Source: Sphaeroforma sirkka (taxonomy: Eukaryota > Opisthokonta > Ichthyosporea > Ichthyophonida). Taken from it: a stretch of DNA of 35,920 bases. The stretch is taken from NCBI GenBank assembly GCA_001586965.3, contig LUCW03001983.1:5001-40920 (forward strand). Reading direction: 5' to 3'. The notes beneath the pieces were generated by a model, which saw only the letters and a program-made list of their open reading frames with translations, had not been told where the DNA came from and did not search any database. The position numbers and the translations under genes are program-made. Positions 19,510 to 31,207 of this stretch are shown one piece after another. The stretch's first letter is position 1. Every line of letters starts with the position of its first letter.

Positions 19510-20002
19510 CTTGATAAATTTACTACCCATTCTAACCATGGTCCGGAGGCCATCGACTATGTCAAACAACATCCGAAGTTTTCTAAACATTGCGCTATAT
19601 GTGTTTAATTCAAGCTCCGTGCCATTGCGGTCTCTCACTCCTCATCTACACACAACACATGGACCTGGCGCAAGAATACATGTTGACATGCAAGGGCCGA
19701 TCCGGCCTGACCGTTACGGCAACGATTATACACCCAATTTGTTCGATGCAAGCACTCAATACGGCCTTCATTCTCTTTCCCCTAATCGCCAAAATATGTC
19801 CAAGAACATCCAACGGCTTTTCACTGTTGTCCCTCCTCACTGGAAACCCGATACCTTGGTCGCTGACAATGCCTTGAAATTTCACGGTACCTCTACGTAT
19901 AACCTTATGCTTGACCATGCAATACAGCTTCTCAAGCCCCCGCCTTGCACTCACCAACGTATCGCTAAGATCGAACGCCTACATGATGCTCTAAACAGTT
20001 AA
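19510..20002 (+). pseudogene. Ty1/copia integrase (zinc domain and DDE core)
   Basis: The pre-integrase zinc domain appears as HSNHGPEAIDYVKQHPKFSK followed by HCAIC (19532-19604). After a frameshift the core reads GPGARIHVDMQGPIRPDRYG with the first Asp (VDMQGP), TLVADNALKFHG with the second Asp, and RIAKIERLHDAL with the Glu. Thirty-five residues separate the second Asp from the Glu, the DD35E spacing. All three catalytic residues are present, but the frame is broken at both ends (stops at 19608 and 20002). Confidence 0.85.
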
Positions 20003-21397
20003 CAGTTGGGGCGATACATTTATGTACGCCTGCGATTTTTGTAACCATTATCTTGTCCGCAACGACACCCTTCGCACAGCCGCCGAGACATTTATCTAAC
20101 GATCCGAAATCCGTGACTCGAGAGCTCGATTCGGCTGCCTGGTTGTGTTTAAACTATGGAGTCGTGCTTAAGGCCAGCAAGAATATCTTCCCAGCGCGCA
20201 TATGGTGTCCTTCTAGGACGAACCAGTAACTCATTTCAGGACTGCTACTGCATACAAACACTTGGCAGAAAAGCACTTAAGATCTCAAATTTATCACCGA
20301 TTGCAACGTCCTGTGGTCTGCAGACGGAAAACCAGACTCTCTATCAGAGACACCTAGCTCGTGTGACATCCCTGTCGACTGGATGAGCATCGAATCACCA
20401 CTGGGCATTACCAGCGTTTCATTCATCGTGCACCCCTCCCCCTCTCATTGGCCTCTTCAACTCACTCTATCAAGATACCATCACGCCTGAACCGACAGAT
20501 CTATTATCCCTCTCTTTCCTGAACACATTACGCAATAGGAAATCCAGCACGTCCGCAACTTTCCCCCCCCCCTCCTTTTTCACCAGCTCCACCCATCATC
20601 TTACCCCCCCCGAGCCAGTTGTGACTCCTCTTCCACCGCTTATCAGTATCCCTTCTACGCCCACCGCTGTTTTACCTACACCGCATGACTATCAGTGGAC
20701 TCCTGCTTCGACCAACACCCTCTCACCGCCCCTTCCTCACCTGCAATCCCAAATTCATCAATGTATCCGACCCCCGGTGCATATTCCAGTCTCTCTCCAT
20801 TGACCTGGACACCGCTCCTGGATATTTACACCAACACCCTATATCATCTGTTCCCACGACCCCCTCCCCCAATAGTGGCTTTGGTCACCTTTCACCTCTC
20901 CATTGGACCCCTGCTCATTAATCCGGTCATCAACATGCATCCGAGTCCCCTATGCCGACTGCCACCTCTCCCCCAACCCCTATATCCCCGCGTCTCATCC
21001 CACTTCGTTCCCAACACATGAAGTACCCACCTGGCCACCTCCCCCAACTAACTAATCGTCTCCCATGTCCTCATCGCCACCGCACTATCCCCTGCTATCC
21101 TCCCGGACGTATGCATTGATCTCCTCCGTTACAACGTTGCACCGAGCCTCTCCTTACCCCTCCCCTCCGCTATTCTTGATGACTTTCCTTTAACCATTAA
21201 CTTCCGTCGACAACCCCATCTCGATGCTGCTAAACACTCCACTCGCTACCTATCTTCTTGTCAACGATTACTCCCTTGCCTCCTATCACTACCCGCACGT
21301 CTCCTAACCTCCCTCCCGGAACTCGATGTCTTACATGATTCTAATGCGCCGAGAAGTCTCCCCACAGGGCTAACTGATACGAAGCTATAGAGACAGA
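20003..21397 (+). pseudogene. Copia integrase C-terminus and Pro-rich linker to RT
   Basis: The reading at 20080-20240 (AAETFI.., RFGCLVVFKLWSRA) fits the end of copia integrase (..FG..VY........K). The region 20540-21060 is C-rich on the plus strand and encodes long Pro/Ser/Thr stretches (VVTPLPPLISIPSTPTAVLP), as in the variable linker before copia RT. The last bases (AACTGATACGAAGCTATAGA) read YEAIET up to the LTR B junction, in the frame that continues in the RT fragment at 14349. Confidence 0.6.
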
Positions 21398-21598
21398 TGT
21401 GGTCAGATATACTACTTAGGGTCTCTTCAGGGTTATTTTCTGATTGGATATAAACCCAGTTTAGGGTTTATATACTAGAGTGAACACATGACCTGAAGAA
21501 CTGGATAATAATCAGACAATATTCAATAAATAGCCAACGACTCACCTCTAACAAGGGGAGTACGTTGAGATATAGTTATCCACCGCGTATTTACTACA
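21398..21598 (+). mobile_element. LTR, family B, plus orientation
   Basis: The 201-bp LTR runs TGTGGTCAGATATACTACTT ... CGCGTATTTACTACA. The left flank is CAGA (21394-21397), preceded by copia pol. The right flank is TTTTTAACT, the same nine bases that follow LTR A. It contains the perfect 9-bp-stem palindrome TATAAACCC-AGTTTA-GGGTTTATA and an AATAAA (ATTCAATAAATAGCC). Confidence 0.92.
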
Positions 21599-22080
21599 TT
21601 TTTAACTAGCTGATAGTGCTTGGCTGTATATTGAATATTATCTGAAAGTCTGGATTTATGGAATGAAGAATCAACCTACAAGTTGATGCGAATGTTGCCA
21701 ACGAAGAATCTGGACATAAAGAAAAGGAACGATTCGCAGGCTGAGAGTAAGTCTGAATTTATGGAAGGGAGGATCAACTAAGTATGAGTTGAAACGACCA
21801 TTGACGAGGAAGGTGAGCAGTTTACTTTCGTAACGCATGAAGTAAGATGATGTGTGTGGTCTTTGCTGTTAAGGGTATCGTTAAGGGTATCAAATGGGTG
21901 GCATGTAGCACAAATCGTATTGCATTGCAATATGGGCGACTTTATTTTTCAAGCTGTCCAAACAGTCACAGTTTGTGAAAGGAAATAAATCAGATTATTT
22001 CGTATACATATGTATCAACGGTCATATGTCGGTTAACGTTTGTATATGCGTAAACGTAGAGAGTTTTTTTCGTTTAGAGT
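21599..22080. other. Sequence right of LTR B, with a decayed ~103-bp direct repeat
   Basis: It begins TTTTTAACTAGCTG, possibly a priming region after a 5' LTR. AGTCTGGATTTATGGAATGA (21647) recurs as AGTCTGAATTTATGGAAGGG (21750) with GATCAAC and GTTGA following in both. No coding frame is recognised. Confidence 0.5.
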
Positions 22081-24847
<2,767 letters not shown>

Positions 24848-25217
24848 ACAATATGTGGTTATTTATATGCATGTGAGTGTATGCGTACATATATCGATAT
24901 CTACATATACACACACATATGTATACACGTACATATAAATACATACACGTGTACGTGTTTATTGAATATATGTATACATGTACATGCTCGATTATATATG
25001 TATACATATTCGTGTGTACATCTAGTTGTGTAGGTTGTATTCAAATAGATATGTTTGGATAAGTACATTCACATTTTATATATAGGTGTGGTTGTATGTA
25101 TGTATATGTTAGGTCTAGATATGAGGGGCGATGTGATTCGTTAGTATGCGATTCCGTTGAGGTAAACAAAGATGAAAGGCTCTTGTAGCTGAACGTGTTG
25201 ATGTGCAAGCATACAAG

Positions 25218-25464
<247 letters not shown>

Positions 25465-25814
25465 CAATAATTGTATGCGTATTCATACATGTACACGTGT
25501 GCGTGTTTTTAGGCAGATAAACAAGCAGATGTGTATACACCTGTGTGATGATGTGGACGAGTACGATAGATATACACGTACAAGAATAGGATGTGAACAC
25601 CGGTCCCAGGAAAACCACTATACCTACTACGGTATTTTGGTTCCTGCGACCGCTGCTGAGACAAGCTGCGGGAGAGCGCATTTGACTAAAAAGCAATCAA
25701 AGGACATAAATATGCACACGCGGTGGGAACTCTCGTCGCCCGAGAATTATCTGTTGAACAACAGATGAGTTACATAGGTGTAAGGTAAAAAATATTACCC
25801 CGGAGGACGGGTAA

Positions 25815-26345
25815 GGCGCGTTTGCCCACAACTGGTCGACGATAGACGGGCGGATGAACCCACCATGGGAGAATATACATAGAATGTTGCGCAAGATAAG
25901 AGCCGACGGTGCAAGTGCAACCGTATGCCTATTATAGGGTCCAAAAGCGCCGTGGTTTGACTTGTTCAAGCAGTTGCTACAGTCAGAACCAGTGCTGGTT
26001 CCACGTACGCCACACACGTTCCTAAAGTGTGCCAAGTATGCATGTGGGAAGACACCGGGGGGGGCACACGATGATCGCACGAGTGGGTCTACCAAACGGG
26101 TACAAACTAGACCCACTATTTTCGCAACGACTAGGGTATACAGAACCATGACATACCGCGTACGTGAGATGTTTAGATACAGCGCGAGAGATATCGGTGA
26201 CAATGGCAGAAGCAGAGTGTCAACCAGCAGTTGAGCAAGCAACACCGGAAGAACGATAGCGCCGTACACAACTCACGCAAGCACACCACGAACAAGGCCA
26301 CCATGGAGCGGCAGACCCGGTTCAACAACCCCGACAAAACGGCCA
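25815..26345 (+). pseudogene. Ty3 pol fragment: NPPW block and integrase H-half of the zinc domain (unit 1)
   Basis: From 25815 the frame gives GAFAHNWSTIDGRMNPPWEN and then IHRMLRKIRADGASATV. After a frame change it gives PKAPWFDLFKQLLQSEPVLV and PRTPHTFLK. This is the same NPPW block as at 11001, better preserved. The end reads AHHEQGHHGA (26281), the HX3-4H half of the H2C2 zinc domain. Unit 2 carries the same and continues into integrase; unit 1 is cut at 26347 by the start of unit 2. Confidence 0.65.
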
Positions 26346-26723
26346 TAACAATATGTGGTTATTTATATGCATGTGAGTGTATGCGTACATATATCGATAT
26401 CTACATATACACACATATGTATACACGTACATATAAATACATACGTGTACGTGTTTATTGAATATATGTATACATGTACATGCTCGATTATATATGTATA
26501 CATATTCGTGTACATCTAGTTGTGTAGGTTGTATTCAAATAGATATGTTTGGATAAGTACATTCACATTTTATATATAGGTGTGGTGGTTGTATGTATGT
26601 ATATGTTAGGTCTAGATATGAGGGGCGATGTGATTCGTTTAGTATGCGATTCCGTTGAGGTAAACAAAAGATGAAAGGCTCTTGTAGCTGAACGTGTTGA
26701 TGATGTGCAAGCATACAACTTAC

Positions 26724-26957
<234 letters not shown>

Positions 26958-27311
26958 TCACAATAATTGTATGCGTATTCATACATGTACGTGTGCGTGT
27001 TTTTTAGGCAGATAAACAAGCAGATGTGTATACACCTGTGTGATGATGTGGACGAGTACGATAGATATACACGTACAAGAATAGGATGTGAACACCGGTC
27101 CCAGGAAAACCACTATACCTACTACGGTATTTTGGTTCCTGCGACCGCTGCTGAGACAAGCTGCGGGAGAGCGCATTTGACTAAAAAAAAGCAATCAAAG
27201 GACATAAATATGCACACGCGGTGGGAACTCTCGTCGCCCGAGAATTATCTGTTGAACAACAGATGAGTTACATAGGTGTAAGGTAAAAATATTACCCCGG
27301 AGGACGGGTAA

Positions 27312-27842
27312 GGCGCGTTTGCCCACAACTGGTCGACGATAGACGGGCGGATGAACCCACCATGGGAGAATATACATAGAATGTTGCGCAAGATAAGAGC
27401 CGACGGTGCAAGTGCAACCGTATGCCTATTATAGGGTCCAAAAGCGCCGTGGTTTGACTTGTTCAAGCAGTTGCTACAGTCAGAACCAGTGCTGGTTCCA
27501 CGTACGCCACACACGTTCCTAAAGTGTGCCAAGTATGCATGTGGGAAGACACCGGGGGGGGCACACGATGATCGCACGAGTGGGTCTACCAAACGGGTAC
27601 AAACTAGACCCACTATTTTCGCAACGACTAGGGTATACAGAACCATGACATACCGCGTACGTGAGATGTTTAGATACAGCGCGAGAGATATCGGTGACAA
27701 TGGCAGAAGCAGAGTGTCAACCAGCAGTTGAGCAAGCAACACCGGAAGAACGATAGCGCCGTACACAACTCACGCAAGCACACCACGAACAAGGCCACCA
27801 TGGAGCGGCAGACCCGGTTCAACAACCCCGACAAAACGGCCA
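27312..27842 (+). pseudogene. Ty3 pol fragment: NPPW block and integrase zinc-domain start (unit 2)
   Basis: Same content as unit 1: GAFAHNW, MNPPWENI, then APWFDLFKQLL and AHHEQGHHGA (27778 onward). It leads directly to the integrase at 27843. The long minus-strand open frames here are shadows of this coding sequence, not genes. Confidence 0.65.
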
Positions 27843-28005
27843 TGCGTGGCCGGGTGCTCTCGAATTGGAACTGAAGTCAAACGACAAGTGTGGTACATGC
27901 CTGGGTCAAGACACGACATAACGGCTATGTGTGGCCGGGCGCACTCGAATTGGAACTGAAGTCAAACGACAGTGTGGTACATGCCTGGGTCAAGACACGC
28001 TACGT
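27836..28005 (+). repeat. 85-bp tandem duplication in the integrase zinc domain
   Basis: ACGGCCATGCGTGGCCGGGT (27836) recurs as ACGGCTATGTGTGGCCGGGC (27921), and the copies run in parallel through GAATTGGAACTGAAGTCAAA, TGTGGTACATGCCTGGGTCA and AGACACG. The duplicated part encodes WPGALELELK...CGTCLGQDT, the CX2C half of the H2C2 domain. A one-base difference (GACAAGTG against GACAGTG) changes the frame. Confidence 0.9.
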
Positions 28006-28740
28006 AAAGGTTTTCATCCGATGATCAGCATTGACGCACGCTACCGGTGGGACCACATACAAGTCGATTACATTCCGATGCCACTTGAGTCCAGGAGGAA
28101 GAACAATTACATCCTTCACGTCCTGGATATCGCTACAGGCTACTCAAACTTTTGAGCAACACCTGACAAGACGAAAGACGACGGTGCAGACACTAATAGA
28201 AGTTTTTGGCGAACATGGCTTCCCGCGGTTGCTCCAGACAGACATGGGGAACGAATTCACCAACAAGATAGCAGAACTCCTGGTCCAGGAAGTGGGTACG
28301 CCACATAAGGTGTCACCGCCAAACCGACCCCAAGTACTGGGCGCTGCCGAACGACGTCATAAGGAGATTGCACGATTCATTAGTCAGTGCTGTGAAGCAG
28401 TACCCTACGGTGGGACGAACGCCTCCCGGTTACAACGCTCTATCAGAGTCTTCGCATATCTCGATGTCATAAGTGCGCACCGTTTAGCGTGTATTTTGGT
28501 CGCCGCCACGTTCCGTTCGCCGATTTTACTGAGGAGTTACATGACATCTAGCCGATTACGAATGATACCTGGGCTCAACGGTTGGACCAGTGCATGATAC
28601 TATCCTCCCAACACCACACCACATTACTAAGAAGTACACGGGTAAACTGACGAAGACGTTCTACCGCCTATACACACACGACTCAGTACATTTCGACGAA
28701 GGCGACGTAGTGATGGTGCGGTATGAGGAAAAACGACTAA
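27843..28740 (+). pseudogene. Ty3 integrase of the younger element, frameshifted
   Basis: The C-half of the zinc domain (CGTCLGQDT) is followed by RKGFHPMISIDARYRWDHIQ. Next come VDYIPMP with the first catalytic Asp, NNYILHVLDIATGYS, and, after a frameshift near 28155, FPRLLQTDMGNEFTNKIAE with the second Asp. PQVLGAAERRHKEIARF carries the Glu. A further shift near 28420 leads to KCAPFSVYFGRR (the sPF..fGR motif), and DEGDVVMVRYEEK lies at 28695-28740. The domain order and catalytic triad are complete, but at least three frame changes disable it. It lies directly upstream of the GPY/F-chromodomain segment. Confidence 0.85.
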
Positions 28741-29115
28741 GGCAATGAGGCCGCTGTTTGGCCCTTATGTGGTCAAGTCTAGAATCGGTCAGCGCTACGA
28801 ATTGGCAAATAAAGACGGTTCCGCCCCTCCAGAATTCAAAGACAGACCGGTACGTGTTGAACTCCTCCGGTTAGTGCATCGACGCACTGACCCGCCACTT
28901 AACGACGAGTTGTGGACGGAAGGCGGAGTCGAGTTCCGCCATATTATCACACACCGTACGAATGATAATACTGGGAAGATGGAATACTTGGTGCGATGGC
29001 GCGAAGGGGACCTACGTGGGAAACAGTGGAGGCATCTGACGATGCCAACGATATAGTGGCCTACCACAAGGCCGCGCAGATTTGGACACGTAAGCGCGAA
29101 CGTGCACAGTTTTAA
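28741..29115 (+). pseudogene. GPY/F module and chromodomain at the end of integrase
   Basis: PLFGPYVVKSRIGQRYELAN is the GPY/F motif. EFRHIITHR, then MEYLVRWREGD and, one frame over, TWETVEASDDANDIVAYHKA form a chromodomain (E.I...R, YLVRW, W, C-terminal helix). A stop follows at 29113-29115. A one-base shift near 29010 splits the chromodomain. The element is therefore a chromovirus-type Ty3/gypsy. The counterpart in the old element is at 12593-13190. Confidence 0.85.
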
Positions 29116-29144
29116 TACTTTATCTTCAATATAACTTTGTTCTC

Positions 29145-29709
29145 GGATATCGAGCTCAAGCTCTGAAGTATAAACCAGCAACTTTAGCTCCCGAGTATAA
29201 CCAGCCACTCGAGCTCTTGAGTATAAACCAGCCACTCGAGCTCGCGAGGGAAAATCGTCAGCGGCTCAAGCTCGCGAGGTTAAATGAGCAACTCTAGCTC
29301 CCGAGTATAAACCAGCAACTCTAGCTCCCGAGTATAAACCAGCCACTCGAGCTCTTGAGTATAAAAACAGCAACTCTAGCTCGCGAGAATAAACGGTTAG
29401 CACTCGAGCTCGCGAGATAAAATCGTCAGCGGCTCAAGCTCGCGAGGTGAAATGAGCCACTCTAGCTTCGGAGTATAAAACAGCGAAATCAACTAAACAA
29501 CTCCTTCGGCTTTGTTTTGAAACAGCGGGTTAATGGTTTGCGCGGTTTCTGCCACTGGCAGTTTTTCTCCTATATTGTACTTGCCAAACTCCTATTTGCT
29601 GACACAGATGAACAGTAGCTTCAAGAATTCAAACACGATGGGTCGCTCGAGACGTATACATCGGTTCCTCTAGCTCTCTGAGGTAAAATGCCAGCACAAT
29701 GCTCTAGCT
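29145..29709 (+). repeat. Array of ~28-30-bp GAGCTC-containing repeats between pol and LTR A
   Basis: Monomers have the form (C/T)CGAGCTC(T/G)(T/C)GAG-TATAAACCAGC(C/A)ACT. Longer patterns recur: CCAGCCACTCGAGCTCTTGA at 29201 and 29339 (138 bp), and AAAATCGTCAGCGGCTCAAG at 29251 and 29419 (168 bp). The difference is about one monomer. A less regular part (29500-29660) precedes the last variant unit, GCCAGCACAATGCTCTAGC, that touches LTR A. It probably formed the 3' untranslated region of the Ty3 element. Confidence 0.85.
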
Positions 29710-29957
29710 TGTGGTCAGAATACAAGTACTTATATTTATTTGATTATTTTAGGTTTATTACAAGTTTTACAGTTTATCAGAATAATCTGATAAACTGGGT
29801 TTTAGGGTTTTGCTGGTTTTACAGCACATGACTAATGACTCATTTAAGAGTCAGTCATTTTAGGATTACTGTTTATAATTACTAATAAATGAACAACGTC
29901 CCCCTCCCTGAGGAGGGAGAACGTTGAGATACAGTTATCTCGCGTATACTTACTACA
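29710..29957 (+). mobile_element. LTR, family A, plus orientation
   Basis: The 248-bp LTR runs TGTGGTCAGAATACAAGTAC ... CGCGTATACTTACTACA. Flanks are AGCT on the left and TTTTTAACTTACC on the right; no 4-bp duplication. There is a perfect hairpin at 29770-29797, a second palindrome TGACTC-ATTTAA-GAGTCA near 29835, and CTCCCTGAGGAGGGA near 29905. It is the 5' LTR of the gag element to its right and possibly also the 3' LTR of the pol fragment to its left. Confidence 0.9.
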
Positions 29958-31207
29958 TTTTTAACTTACCATAGAAGTTGTTAGTTTATTAGTAATTACA
30001 GAGAAAGCTACAGAATATGAATTAGTCAGTAGCTGGCACATATTTTTTGTTATAAGTATAACAATTGAAAAGACAATGCGAACGGAGAATGTCGCATCAA
30101 AATGAACGATTTAGATTATCCGATCGTTGGTTTAACGACGTGTTGACGACGAGGATGAAGAAAGAATCTACTAATACGAGTGAACCCGAAGAGCGAACAT
30201 TCCAATCAAGCAGAACATTAACCAGGGTCAACAAGGAAAGTCTCACGACGATCAAATGACGAAATCAGACAATCAGTCAGAATCCACAGATAAGTAGACA
30301 TGTGTGAGTACAGGTAGGAAGGTTGTTTTCAGTGTGAGACAGGTACAAATCGAATTGCAAGCTAATGAGCTTAAATTGTATTTAAGAAGTTGTTAGAAGA
30401 AAGTTCTTTAGGATCCACAGTAGTGTAGTAGAGATGGGAGATGTACATGGTTAGTACCGACTCGGTTAGTACGATGACGCAATGAATCAGCGGCATACTA
30501 GATTATTTTACAAAGATTTTCAGAATGGGATATTAGGAAGCATACAGAGACACAAGTAAGCACCTGTGAGTTATTAGGAGCATATAAGGGTGGGGCGCAC
30601 ATAACACGAACGATGCAAGTAAATACAAGGTTAAATTGTGAAAATGATATGCGAACACACTCAAATCACTAGAACTTCCAGATAAATCAGGTCAACGGAG
30701 AGGATCAACAGTATGCACAGAAGGTGTGGTTGACGGCAGCTTAGTTTAGGAGTGCAATAACGAGCAATCGTTCTTAGATCAAGAAGCATATTCCAACAAC
30801 CGCAACAGCACATGACAAGGACATCACGGGTAAGAAGAGTAAAAGAGGAGCGATGAGGGAAGTTCCCAACAGGGTCCTGCGAATAGGCCGTCATTAGGCC
30901 GGAGTAAGAGCTGGCGAGGAGTAGAACAAGAAGTGGCTCCGACTAATGAGGCACTCAACCATATGTTATTGTGGGATGAAGAGTAAGACAGCTGGTAGTG
31001 TTAGAGTATATAGACTATCCACACTACTTATGTTAGTGTAGGAAATAAAACAGTCACGAGGGAACCCACGAGTTCCTCGGAGATCGATGTCGAGACGTTA
31101 TGTGTTTGAAGGATGAAACTTAATAGAAAATGGATATTTATATTCAGTACTCTATCAGTTCATTCGCACACATTTCTAGTTCTCCATTGACAAACAACTC
31201 ACCAACC
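29958..31207 (+). other. 1250-bp leader between LTR A and gag (plus copy)
   Basis: Exactly the same length as the leader of the minus copy. It contains the 64-residue frame 30065-30259 (MKRQCERRMSHQNERF..., basic and Ser/Thr-rich), identical to the minus copy at 16635-16829. No known domain. Such a long leader is unusual for a Ty3 element; it may hold a priming region, packaging signal or small ORF, none of which I can show. Confidence 0.6.

Larger units (their letters stand above)
17792..21397 (+). mobile_element. Ty1/copia element, gag to start of RT, degraded
   Basis: Plus-strand remnants in copia order: gag with cysteine motifs (17799-18076), repeat F insertion (18077-18247), protease (18431), pre-integrase zinc domain (19510), integrase core (19650-20002), a Pro/Ser/Thr-rich linker (20540-21060) and the approach to RT (to 21397). 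Integrase before RT is the copia order, opposite to Ty3. The element is cut by LTR B at 21398, directly after CAGA. The matching RT half lies at 13994-14349 on the other strand. Stops and frameshifts are frequent. Confidence 0.8.

Noticed and set aside
25697..26269. 190-residue minus-strand open frame, repeated at 27245-27766
   Set aside because: It lies opposite the plus-strand pol (NPPW block and integrase zinc domain), which has recognisable motifs. The minus frame has none and is repeated only because the DNA is.
29145..29709. Terminal inverted repeats of a DNA transposon
   Set aside because: Palindromic bits belong to each ~29-bp monomer of an array; no transposase or paired ends.
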